Assembly: GCF_000425585.1 (NCBI RefSeq)
Contig: NZ_AUDS01000023.1
Coordinates: 43,004 to 107,003 of the forward strand
Length of the DNA: 64,000 bases
Source of the DNA: Terrimonas ferruginea DSM 30193
GTDB lineage: Bacteria; Bacteroidota; Bacteroidia; Chitinophagales; Chitinophagaceae
Direction of reading: 5' to 3'
Part shown: positions 40,801 to 49,301 of the stretch, one piece after another
How the letters are laid out: each line of letters starts with the position of its first letter
Position numbering within the stretch: position 1 is the stretch's first letter
Translations under genes and position numbers: made by a program
The notes under the pieces: generated by a model
What the model saw: the letters and a program-made list of their open reading frames with translations, nothing else
Told to the model about the DNA's origin: nothing
Databases searched by the model: none

Positions 40801-43527
40801 TTAGAATCCTTTTTTCCGGAAATCACCAGAGTTGATGATGATCATTTTCGATTTATCGAAGTATTTGCGGAGCGCTTCATTGACTGTTTTTACATCGAGC
40901 GCCTTCACTTTGTTTTCCATCGCCGTTACTTCAGTCAGGTCGCGGCCCTGACGCAGGTAGCGGTTGATCATGGAAGCCAGCATGTTGTTCATGCCGAGTG
41001 AGGTTTTATTTTGCTCCAGCCAGGAATCAACTGATTTGCTGAGTTCATCGCTGGTAAATCCACCGCTGATCGCTTTATCGATCTCCTGGTGCAACGCAGA
41101 GTCAAGACGATCACGGTACAGCGGATTGTACATGGCATACAGTCCCCAGATCGACGCTTCGGATTTATAGCCCGCATCGAGATAGCTGCCCGCTCCATAG
41201 CTCATGCCTTCATTTTCACGAAGACGCTGCGGAATGCGTGATGACAGGAATGCACCACCACCCAGCAATTCATTCGCCATGTATACCGCAGGATAATCGG
41301 CGCTTTTCTCCGACAGTTTCAGGTTGATGCCACCCGCCATGGTGGCGTTTGTTTTGTCTTCAACCGTGATGCTTTCAGTAGAACCTTTTATGTCAAAGTA
41401 TTTGCTTTCAATTTCTTTATAAGGCAGTTTGCTGTTCCATTTGGAAAGGCTTTTCTGCATGAATGCTTTCACAAGATTTTTATCGATCTCACCCACAAAA
41501 GTGGTAACGGCATTGTTCGCCCCGTAGAAGTCTGCATAGAATTTCTTAACGTCGGCGAGTGTGATCTTGTCCAGTGCTGCAATGTTTTCATCTGAATCGG
41601 AGGTATACAGCGGATGGCCTTTTGGATATTTGGTCAGCATCTTCGCTACGCGGGTAAATGCGAGATTGTTGGGATCACTTTTGCTGGTTTCGTATTCAGT
41701 ACGCAGCTCTTTTTTGAGTTTTTCAAATTCTTCTGCATCGAAACTCGGATTGTGCAATAGATCATCGAGCAGGGCAAGCGCATTGGCGAGATTAGCTTTG
41801 TCCGTATTCAATACAACGGACACGCGACCGGGCGAACTGTAGAAGCTTACTTCGGTCTTGAGGCGGTCCAGTTCTTCGTTGATTTGTTTTTTGGTGCGGG
41901 TCTTGGTGCCGTATTTCAGCATGCGTGCCGTGATCGCGGCGATCTCGTTTTTATTGGTCAGGCTGTTTTCATCGCCGATCTGCAATGCCAGCACCGCATT
42001 GATCTTATCGCCTTTCACCGGCTTTTCCAGAAGGGCGTATTGCGCGCCATTGGCGAGTTTACCGTACTCCGTATTCTTTTTAATGTTGGCAATGCTGTTT
42101 TCAAATTCAGCTTTTTTAGCCGCCATTTCCTTACCCTTGTAACCGTCCAGCAGTTTGGCAATGTCCGGCGTTTCAGCCACGCGTGTGCGATCGGATTTTG
42201 CTTCGGGAATAAAATACGCCACCGTGCGGTTGGAAGGTTTATAATATTTTTTCGCCGCATCTTTCACTTGTTGCAGGGAGAGTTTTTCCAATTGATCGCG
42301 GCTCCAGAACCACAAACGCCAGTCGCCCGCACCGATCAGTTCGGTGAGTACGATCGAGAGGTCGATGGTATTGTTGCTGGTGTTGGAGAAAAATTTCATG
42401 CGGGAGTTGCGCGCGTTGTCAAGGTCGGCCTGGGTGATATTCATATTACCGACAGCATCCATTGTCTGGATCAGTATGCGCTTAGCACTGTCGAGGTTGC
42501 GATCCTTTGGTATTTCACATTGGATATAAGTGAAACCGGGATCATGCAGCGTGAGGCTGTATCCGAAAACTTTAGTGGCCAGTTTGCCATCCACCATTTT
42601 CTTGTAAAGAATACCGGCAGGGTCATTGGTCAGGATTTCCAGCAACACATCGTTTGCCACATAGTCGGCATCAGCGGTAGACGGCGTATGATAGCCCAGC
42701 GCGAGGTACTGCACATCGCCATTACGGCGAAGGCTTACTTCGCGTTCGCCATCCTGCACGGGCTCTACTGTATAAGTATTGGAGAGTGTACGTGTGGGAC
42801 GTGGGATAGGTCCGAAATATTGCTGGATATAATCCAGTGCTTTCTTTTCATCAAACTTACCTGCAATAACGAGTACCGCATTGTCGGGCTGATAAAATTT
42901 CTTATAAAATACTTTCAGGTTTTCGGCTTTCACACGCTCGATGTCTTCTTTGCTGCCGATGGTGGAATTGCCATAGTTATGCCAGAGGTACATGGTCGAA
43001 ACGGTACGGTCGATCAATACGCGGTCGGGATTGTTTTCGCCAATCTCGAATTCGTTTCTTACCACGCTGAATTCCTTTTGCAATTCTTCGGGAAGAATTT
43101 TTGAATTAACCATACGGTCGGCTTCCATGTCGATAGCCCAACGCAGGTTTTCGTCGGACGCGGAAAGAATTTCGTAGTAGTTGGTGCGGTCGTACCAGGT
43201 GGTGCCGTTGGCCCAGGCACCTTTATCGGCGATGGCCTTTTTGATATCGGTAAACTTTTCGCATTGCTTGAAAAGCATGTGTTCCAGCAGGTGGGCCATG
43301 CCTTTTTCACCATAACCTTCGTGCCGCGATCCAACTTTGTACACGATGTTGACGGCGATATTGCTTTGCGTGGCATCCGGGATGAGCAGGATGCGCAGTC
43401 CGTTGTTGAGTTCGTACTCGTTAATGCCTTCCACAGAGGTGACCAGTTTGGGATTGCTCTGTGCCTGAAGGCGGTGCCCCTGGATGAGGAAGGCCGATAC
43501 TAACATGAGTGTGGCTAAGCGTAACAT
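40801..43527 (-). CDS. M16-family zinc metallopeptidase (full-length, two-module)
   Basis: The 908-residue protein starts with a signal peptide (MLRLATLMLVSAFLIQGHRLQA), so it acts in the periplasm. The first module has the inverted zinc motif HLLEHMLF (about 82-89), with a further zinc Glu expected about 75 residues later near NEFEIGENNPDR. The second module (about 470-900) lacks the zinc motif, as usual for this pitrilysin-type pairing, and shows LLGGGAFLSSRIPQRLRENEGMSYGAGSYLDAG. Such enzymes degrade peptides, including signal or plug-derived ones, inside a clam-like chamber. The stop is next to a strong bidirectional terminator. The substrate is unknown. Confidence 0.93.
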   Translation of the reverse strand: MLRLATLMLVSAFLIQGHRLQAQSNPKLVTSVEGINEYELNNGLRILLIPDATQSNIAVNIVYKVGSRHEGYGEKGMAHLLEHMLFKQCEKFTDIKKAIADKGAWANGTTWYDRTNYYEILSASDENLRWAIDMEADRMVNSKILPEELQKEFSVVRNEFEIGENNPDRVLIDRTVSTMYLWHNYGNSTIGSKEDIERVKAENLKVFYKKFYQPDNAVLVIAGKFDEKKALDYIQQYFGPIPRPTRTLSNTYTVEPVQDGEREVSLRRNGDVQYLALGYHTPSTADADYVANDVLLEILTNDPAGILYKKMVDGKLATKVFGYSLTLHDPGFTYIQCEIPKDRNLDSAKRILIQTMDAVGNMNITQADLDNARNSRMKFFSNTSNNTIDLSIVLTELIGAGDWRLWFWSRDQLEKLSLQQVKDAAKKYYKPSNRTVAYFIPEAKSDRTRVAETPDIAKLLDGYKGKEMAAKKAEFENSIANIKKNTEYGKLANGAQYALLEKPVKGDKINAVLALQIGDENSLTNKNEIAAITARMLKYGTKTRTKKQINEELDRLKTEVSFYSSPGRVSVVLNTDKANLANALALLDDLLHNPSFDAEEFEKLKKELRTEYETSKSDPNNLAFTRVAKMLTKYPKGHPLYTSDSDENIAALDKITLADVKKFYADFYGANNAVTTFVGEIDKNLVKAFMQKSLSKWNSKLPYKEIESKYFDIKGSTESITVEDKTNATMAGGINLKLSEKSADYPAVYMANELLGGGAFLSSRIPQRLRENEGMSYGAGSYLDAGYKSEASIWGLYAMYNPLYRDRLDSALHQEIDKAISGGFTSDELSKSVDSWLEQNKTSLGMNNMLASMINRYLRQGRDLTEVTAMENKVKALDVKTVNEALRKYFDKSKMIIINSGDFRKKGF

Positions 43528-43606
43528 ATAAATAGCAATTGATTTGAATTAAAGGTAGGGAAAACGTGTAGAGCGGTGCCAAATAGAGGAGTAGCGGCCT
43601 TATTTG

Positions 43607-43615
43607 TATATTTGC
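43607..43615 (+). promoter_or_regulatory. -7 promoter box for rnpB
   Basis: TATATTTGC, a perfect TAnnTTTGC match, three bases before the inferred 5' end of RNase P RNA. Confidence 0.55.
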
Positions 43616-43617
43616 GG

Positions 43618-44003
43618 TCTACAGGCCGGGTTATCGTCTTCCCGCTCGCGGGAGGAAGGAAAGTCTGGACAGCATAGAGCAGTGTACCGGTGAACAGCCG
43701 GCTGCAACCTTCGGGTTGTAAGAGAAAGTGCCACAGAAAATAACTGTCTGCCGCAAGGCGGATGAGGGTGAAAATGTGAGGTAAGAGCTCACGGTACAGC
43801 GTGGTAACATGCGGTACGGGTAAACCTTGCATGCTGAAATGCCACGTATACTGTCGTTAAGGGCTGCTCGCCCGAACCGGTCCGTTCCGCGGATCGTACG
43901 ACAGAGGGTAGGCAGATTGATCCCGGTGAGTAATTACCGGGACAGATAAATGATAACCATCCGCCTCTGGCGGATACAGAATCCGGCTTACAGGCCTGTA
44001 GAT
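43618..44003 (+). ncRNA. rnpB: RNase P RNA (bacterial type A)
   Basis: Catalytic RNA that trims tRNA 5' leaders. The outer P1 helix is TCTACAGGCC (43618-43627) with GGCCTGTAGA (43993-44002). Conserved core blocks are present: GAGGAAGGAAAGTCTGGAC near the 5' end, GTGCCACAGAAAATA, GGTGAAAATGTGAGGTAAGAG, AGGGTAGGCAGATTGAT, ACAGATAAATGATAACC and ACAGAATCCGGCTTACAGG near the 3' end. The length of about 386 bases is normal. A T tract right after P1 acts as terminator. The exact ends are inferred from pairing. It lies between the divergent M16 gene and the CPBP gene. Confidence 0.95.
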
Positions 44004-44013
44004 TTTTTTTAAG

Positions 44014-44155
44014 AAGGTATAAGGTGTAAGGTAGAAGGTGTAGGGTTAATACAGCCGTTATAGGTTTTAAGTATTTCTTTGCGACTTTGCTCCTTACTCA
44101 TCTTTGCGTGAAACAGAGGTTATTTTTCCCGCAAAGTAATTAAGGCAAAGACCCA
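44014..44155. repeat. GTAAGGY heptamers and a second TTTGCG-type inverted repeat
   Basis: AAGGTATAAGGTGTAAGGTAG units (44014-44045), an ACAGCC box, then a copy of the element seen at 33426-33515 (44062-44155: CTTTGCGACTTTGC ... GCAAAGTAATTAAGGCAAAG). Confidence 0.75.
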
Positions 44156-44176
44156 TTCACTTATTCAGTGATTGAC

Positions 44177-45115
44177 TCATTGCTGACTTCCCAAATACCC
44201 GCCGATCTCCATCATCCACGCAATGCCCAGATGCACCACCAATCCGCCGAAAATGGAACGCGTATGATACACCACAATTCCCAGCAATAACCCTCCAAAG
44301 AATGAACTGATGCATTCTGCCAGCGGTTTGCCAAAATGAATGGTGCAATAAAAACAAGCCATTGGCAGGATAGCGTCCTTGCCTGCAAAGCGCACGAATG
44401 CCAGCACCAGGAAACCGCGGAAGAATAATTCTATGGTAAAAAAATCACTGCCATACGAGAGCTCAAACAAAACTTTTTTCCATGCAGGCAACAGATCGGT
44501 CGTTGATCCGGCTACGGCACGGAGCTTTGGATAAGCGGCCAGGAAATCAGGCTGCGTCGATGCCGCCGCAATCAGCGGTAACATGATCGCCAGCATAATG
44601 AGATAAGGTCCGATATGCAGATTGCGCGTCGTTACACCATAGAAGCTGTCTTTCGGTCCCGCCAGCCACCAGCAGCAGGCGATCAGGATGGTTGTAATCA
44701 ATAATAACAAAGGCCAGTACACTACACGATTCCAGTAACGATTGGCAATCGCTTCATCCGCAAGAATGAAGTTGAAGGATAATTCCATCTTCAGCGCAAA
44801 AATGGCCGGAGCGATGAACAACAACAAGATAAACAATGGGTCCGTAAACAAATCCTTTCTCGCAAATACATAGGTCAGCAAATAGGGCACGGCAAATGCC
44901 GCCAGCGATATTACATATCGCGCAGCAAAACGAAGCAGCACCGTGTCCATCGAGCTGATCTGGCGGTCTATATGGTAATGGTAATTGCCATACACCAATA
45001 CTGCGGTAAACAAGGTTACCAGTAACAGCAATACCTTGTTGGTGGCCGCAGCGTAAGTCCTTATATATTGAAATATACTTTTCACGCAGATAGTCGGTAA
45101 AACTAATTTTTTCAT
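44177..45115 (-). CDS. CPBP-family (CAAX-like) intramembrane protease homologue
   Basis: Integral membrane protein of 312 residues with about eight helices. The C-terminal part carries the CPBP motifs in altered form. Motif 1 reads TIELFFRGFLVLAF, where the usual EExxxR has Ile in place of the first Glu. Motif 2 is FYCTIHFGKPLAECISSFFGGLLLGIV, with the His, and motif 3 is GGLVVHLGIAWMMEIGG, with the second His. Members cleave or bind membrane proteins; loss of one Glu may reduce or change activity. The start ATG at 45115 faces the divergent phytase-like lipoprotein gene. The stop lies beside a short GTCAATC/GTGAATG heptamer run. Confidence 0.82.
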   Translation of the reverse strand: MKKLVLPTICVKSIFQYIRTYAAATNKVLLLLVTLFTAVLVYGNYHYHIDRQISSMDTVLLRFAARYVISLAAFAVPYLLTYVFARKDLFTDPLFILLLFIAPAIFALKMELSFNFILADEAIANRYWNRVVYWPLLLLITTILIACCWWLAGPKDSFYGVTTRNLHIGPYLIMLAIMLPLIAAASTQPDFLAAYPKLRAVAGSTTDLLPAWKKVLFELSYGSDFFTIELFFRGFLVLAFVRFAGKDAILPMACFYCTIHFGKPLAECISSFFGGLLLGIVVYHTRSIFGGLVVHLGIAWMMEIGGYLGSQQ

Positions 45116-45172
45116 GCCGGGCTACCAAGACGACCCGTCAAAAAATAACATGTACAAAATCCGGAGACAATG

Positions 45173-45180
45173 TAGTTTTG
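45173..45180 (+). promoter_or_regulatory. -7 promoter box close to the phytase-like gene start
   Basis: TAGTTTTG ends five bases before the ATG at 45186, the same tight spacing as at cphB. It would give an almost leaderless transcript. Confidence 0.4.
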
Positions 45181-45185
45181 TTGCA

Positions 45186-46313
45186 ATGAGAGCAAAACAT
45201 TTCCTGCTGATATGTGTGGTAGCGGTTTTTGCCGCCTGCCGCAGCGCCCGTGTGGCCACCACACAGCCCGCTTCCGTCGGAAGCATCCGTTTCCATGATG
45301 AATATATCATTCCTCATGCGGCTGTTTTCGATGGTACAAGGGTAGGAGGGCTGTCGGGTATTGACTACGATGCGGTCCGCAATAACTATTACATGATCTG
45401 CGATGACCGTTCGTATTACAATGCTTCCCGTTTTTATACGGCCGATATCCGGCTCAATGGCTATAAGATCGATACTTGTATTTTCACGGCCGTTACTTCG
45501 CTGCGCAAACCTGCTGGCGATACCTTCCGGTTAAAAGAAGCCGATCCGGAGGCCATGCGTTACCTCGGTACAAAAGACCTGCTGGTATGGAGCTCGGAAG
45601 GCGAACGCGAAATAAAAGGCGATAAAAAATCACTGATCGATCCTTGGGTATGGCTGAGCCGCCGCGACGGACGTTTTGTGGACAGCTTCCGCCTGCCGGC
45701 CAATATGCGTATGCAGGCTACGCCGGCCGGTCCGCGTCAGAACGGAACATTCGAAGGGCTGGGCTTTGCCGATAACCAACGCACACTCTGGGTGAGTGTG
45801 GAAGAACCCTTATATGAAGACGGCCCGCGCGCCAATATCAACGACACTTCGGCGATCGTACGTTTTATAAAATTCGATGTGGCTACCCGGCAGCCAACGG
45901 CGCAGTTTGCTTACCGCGTAGATCCGGTTCCGAACAAACCCAAACCCGAAAACGCTTATCGCATCAACGGTATCCCCGACATTCTGCCATTGGGAAATGA
46001 TCGTTTCCTGGTAATGGAAAGAGCATTTTCCGTCGGTATAGAAGGGACGGTGATCCGTATTTACCTGGCTGATGCCAACGGCGCAACGGATGTAAGCACT
46101 ATTCCTTCTTTGCAGGGAAAGACGGACGTGCAGTTGATCCGTAAACATTTATTATTTGATATGGAAACCATGGGCCGTTATATTGATAATGTCGAAGGGA
46201 TGACCTTCGGTCCGCGGTTGCCAAACGGGCATGCCAGCCTGCTGCTCATTGCCGATGATAATTTTGATAAAGAAGAAGTATCACAGCTTTTTCTATTTGA
46301 GGTTTTACCCTGA
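45186..46313 (+). CDS. Lipoprotein of the esterase-like/phytase-like family
   Basis: The ATG at 45186 begins a lipoprotein signal peptide (MRAKHFLLICVVAVFAAC); the longer in-frame start at 45114 would place the signal internally. The 375-residue protein matches the phytase-like beta-propeller group (PF13449 type): VGGLSGIDYDAVRNNYYMICDDRS near the N-terminus, KEADPEAMRYLGTKDLLVWSSEGER, FEGLGFADNQRTLWVSVEEPLYEDGP, INGIPDILPLGNDRFLVMERAFS, and NVEGMTFGPRLPNGHASLLLIADDNFD at the C-terminus. Despite the family name, phytase activity is unproven for most members. It is probably outer-membrane or periplasm anchored, and it is divergent from the CPBP gene. Confidence 0.9.
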   Translation: MRAKHFLLICVVAVFAACRSARVATTQPASVGSIRFHDEYIIPHAAVFDGTRVGGLSGIDYDAVRNNYYMICDDRSYYNASRFYTADIRLNGYKIDTCIFTAVTSLRKPAGDTFRLKEADPEAMRYLGTKDLLVWSSEGEREIKGDKKSLIDPWVWLSRRDGRFVDSFRLPANMRMQATPAGPRQNGTFEGLGFADNQRTLWVSVEEPLYEDGPRANINDTSAIVRFIKFDVATRQPTAQFAYRVDPVPNKPKPENAYRINGIPDILPLGNDRFLVMERAFSVGIEGTVIRIYLADANGATDVSTIPSLQGKTDVQLIRKHLLFDMETMGRYIDNVEGMTFGPRLPNGHASLLLIADDNFDKEEVSQLFLFEVLP

Positions 46314-46379
46314 AACGGGTGAGCCCAAAAGTTGGAAATTCCGCAACAATTCGCCTACCTTACACTATAATTTTTTTCT

Positions 46380-48833
46380 ATGCGATTGATTCCATTTGTT
46401 ATTTCCACGGTTGTCACCACCGCATTGGTGATTGTACTCAGCCGTCCGTTGGGGAATGCCGCGCCGATGCCGCTGGGCAGTTTTTTCAGCCCGCAACATG
46501 GTTTCTGGCAGAATGCAGAACCTGCCGACCAGGATTTTTCTGAACAATTGAAGTTGAAAGGTCTGAAGGGAAAATCAAGTGTGTATCTCGATGACCGGCT
46601 TGTTCCCCACGTATTTGCTGATAATGACGAAGACGTTTATTTCATACAGGGTTATCTGCATGCACGTTTCCGTCTTTTTCAAATGGATCTGCAAACCCGT
46701 GCGGCGGAGGGGCGTGTGTCTGAATTTGCAGGTGCCGGTGCCATTGATTACGATCGCGCACAGCGCCGCCTGGGAATGAAATATGCTGCGGAGAATGCTT
46801 TGCAGGAAATGGAAAAAGATCCGGCATCCCTCGCCGTTTTTTCTGCTTACACCCGTGGAGTAAACGCTTATATCCACTCACTCAGGAGCAGTCAGCTGCC
46901 GCTCGAATATAAATTGCTCAACATTCAACCCGAAGAATGGACCAATCTCCGCACGGCGTTGCTGTTGAAAATGATGGCCAAAATGCTGGCCTCGCAAACG
47001 GAGAGGGATTTCGCTTATACCAATGCACGCTCGGTATTTACACCCGAACAATTCGCTGCACTGTATCCGCAGGTGCCCGATTCATTACTGCCCATCGTGC
47101 CCAAAGGAACGCCGTTTGAAAAGCCGGGTATTATTCCGGTACGTCCCGCTGCGGCAGATTCTGCCTATCCTGCGGGGGCTGTAGCCCATCATGATCCGGC
47201 GGCGGCCGATCCTGCCAATGGCAGCAACAACTGGGTAGTAGATGGTACCAAAACCCAAAGCGGCGCGCCCATTCTTGCCAACGACCCGCATCTTGAACTA
47301 TCATTGCCCTCTATCTGGTACGAGATGCAACTGAGCACACCTACCAGCAATGTATATGGTGCATCATTGCCCGGAAGTCCCTTCGTGATCATTGGTTTCA
47401 ACGACAGTATTTCCTGGGGTGTGACCAACTCGCAGCGAGATGTAAAAGATTATTATGAAATAAAATTCAAAGACGCCAGCCGCAAACAATACTGGTACAA
47501 CGGTGAATGGAAAGATGCCAGTCTGCGCGTTGAAAAAATAGGTGTGCGCGGACAAAGCGATATCTATGATACGGTGGCCTACACGCATTACGGTCCCGTG
47601 ATGTACGATGATTCGTTCAACGACAGCCTTTCCGGCAAACGCAACCTTGCCGTTCGCTGGGTGGCACATGATCCGAGCAATGACGGATGGGCATTCTACC
47701 TGCTCAACAGAGCGCGCAACTACGACGATTATACAAACGCGTTGAAATACATGGTGTGTCCCGGACAAAACTTTGTATTCGCTTCGAAGAGTGGTGATAT
47801 CGCACTTTGGCAGCAGGGTAAATTTCCTGCGCGCTGGAAAGATCAGGGCATGTATATCATGGCCGGCCAGGACAGCACCTTTAACTGGCAGGGCTTTATT
47901 CCCCAGGAAGAAAATCCGCACGCAAAAAATCCGGCCAGGGGTTTTCTTGAAAGCGCCAACCAGCGTCCGGCGGATTCCACTTATCCTTATTTCATACCCG
48001 GATCATACATAACCCCCCGCGGCGTAGCTATTGAAAAATACCTTTCATCGATGTCGGGCATCACACCGCAGGACATGATGAAGCTGCAGAATAATTATTT
48101 CAACGTAATGGCAGAAGACATGCGGCCGGTACTACTGAAATATGTGCAGCGCGATCAACTGAAAGGATCCGCTTCCAAATACCTGGAGCTTGTAGAGAAC
48201 TGGGACTTGTTCGCCGGACCGGATTCAAAAGGACAAACGATCTACCAGACCTGGTTCGACAGCCTTAACAGAGCTATCTGGTGGGATGATCTTTCGCAGG
48301 TAAAACCTGAACTGCCCTTCCCTGATGAAGAAACAACAATGGAATTGCTGAAACGTGATTCGACCTCCATGGCTTTTATCGACGATCGTCGTACGCCGGA
48401 AACCGAAACACTGGCTGAATTGGTAACAGGCGCGCTCAACCGCGCCGCCGCCAATCTCGCGGAAAAAGAGAAAGACGGTAAGCTGGAATGGGCTGCTTTC
48501 AAAAATCCGACAATCTATCACCTGCTGAAACAAAGCAAGAAAATGATTGTGCTGGGCAGACAGGGATTGCATGTGGGCGGATATGGAAATATCATCAATG
48601 CCATCACCCACAGTCACGGTCCGAGCTGGCGCATGATCGTGCAGATGGGGCCGCTTACAGAGGCATGGGGTGTATATCCCGGCGGACAAAGCGGAAATCC
48701 GGGTAGCCGTTTCTATGATAACTTTATTGACACCTGGGCTACCGGTCAATACTTTTCACTGTGGCTTATGAAGAAATCAGACGCACTTGACAAACGTGTG
48801 AAGTGGACCATGCAATTTGAACCGGAAGTTTAA
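46380..48833 (+). CDS. Penicillin-acylase-family Ntn hydrolase
   Basis: Enzymes of this family are made as a precursor that cuts itself to expose an N-terminal serine, then hydrolyse amide bonds (beta-lactams, acyl-homoserine lactones or other N-acyl compounds). The 817-residue protein has an N-terminal helix (MRLIPFVISTVVTTALVIVLS) for export or anchoring. The alpha part has VPHVFADNDEDVYFIQGYLHARFRLFQMDLQTRAAEGRVSEFAG. The likely cleavage point is before Ser of NGSNNWVVDG (about residue 282), preceded by a flexible linker. The beta part has SGAPILANDPHLELSLPSIWYEMQL and FGFNDSISWGVTNSQRDVKDYY-like sequence. The substrate cannot be read. Confidence 0.93.
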   Translation: MRLIPFVISTVVTTALVIVLSRPLGNAAPMPLGSFFSPQHGFWQNAEPADQDFSEQLKLKGLKGKSSVYLDDRLVPHVFADNDEDVYFIQGYLHARFRLFQMDLQTRAAEGRVSEFAGAGAIDYDRAQRRLGMKYAAENALQEMEKDPASLAVFSAYTRGVNAYIHSLRSSQLPLEYKLLNIQPEEWTNLRTALLLKMMAKMLASQTERDFAYTNARSVFTPEQFAALYPQVPDSLLPIVPKGTPFEKPGIIPVRPAAADSAYPAGAVAHHDPAAADPANGSNNWVVDGTKTQSGAPILANDPHLELSLPSIWYEMQLSTPTSNVYGASLPGSPFVIIGFNDSISWGVTNSQRDVKDYYEIKFKDASRKQYWYNGEWKDASLRVEKIGVRGQSDIYDTVAYTHYGPVMYDDSFNDSLSGKRNLAVRWVAHDPSNDGWAFYLLNRARNYDDYTNALKYMVCPGQNFVFASKSGDIALWQQGKFPARWKDQGMYIMAGQDSTFNWQGFIPQEENPHAKNPARGFLESANQRPADSTYPYFIPGSYITPRGVAIEKYLSSMSGITPQDMMKLQNNYFNVMAEDMRPVLLKYVQRDQLKGSASKYLELVENWDLFAGPDSKGQTIYQTWFDSLNRAIWWDDLSQVKPELPFPDEETTMELLKRDSTSMAFIDDRRTPETETLAELVTGALNRAAANLAEKEKDGKLEWAAFKNPTIYHLLKQSKKMIVLGRQGLHVGGYGNIINAITHSHGPSWRMIVQMGPLTEAWGVYPGGQSGNPGSRFYDNFIDTWATGQYFSLWLMKKSDALDKRVKWTMQFEPEV

Positions 48834-48870
48834 CACCATTATCTTTTACCAACATTATGCATTTGTTTAT

Positions 48871-49227
48871 ATGAAATTTTTAATCGCCTTTTTACTGACA
48901 GCCGCACTTGCGTTTACAGGTGGCCTTTACTTTGATTGGTGGATCATTGCACCTGCAGCGTTTATCACTGCAGTACTGGTGCGTCAGCGTCCCGGAATGG
49001 CTTTTCTTGCCGGTTTTCTCGCCGTATTTCTATTATGGGCGGGGCTTTCTTACTGGATCGATGTACAGAATCAACATATCCTGGCTACACGTATTGCCAA
49101 ACTGATGGGCGTCGGCAGCCCGTTCATGCTCGTGATCGTTACCGGATTAGTGGGTGGATTGGTTGGCGGATTGGCTGCGTTGAGCGGAAGTTTTATGGTC
49201 GCCATCAAGCCATCTTCCCGCTCATAA
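48871..49227 (+). CDS. Small inner-membrane protein, unknown function
   Basis: The ATG at 48871 (MKFLIAFLLTAALAFTGGLYFDWW) is preferred to the earlier in-frame start at 48817, which overlaps the end of the acylase gene. The 118-residue protein has three or four membrane helices: about 3-20, 26-42, 48-66 and 85-108 (LVIVTGLVGGLVGGLAALSGSFM). The final helix is very Gly-rich. No family is recognised. It begins 37 bases after the acylase stop on the same strand and may be cotranscribed with it. Confidence 0.75.
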   Translation: MKFLIAFLLTAALAFTGGLYFDWWIIAPAAFITAVLVRQRPGMAFLAGFLAVFLLWAGLSYWIDVQNQHILATRIAKLMGVGSPFMLVIVTGLVGGLVGGLAALSGSFMVAIKPSSRS

Positions 49228-49301
49228 AGTTGTTAAGGTTTTGGGAATATTCATGTGTAGCTTGCCTGTAACAAAACGGCCTGTATTTTCGTAGTTACAC
49301 T

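Noticed and set aside
41884..43104. 406-residue open frame on the plus strand
   Set aside because: Antisense to the M16 peptidase, which has full family motifs.
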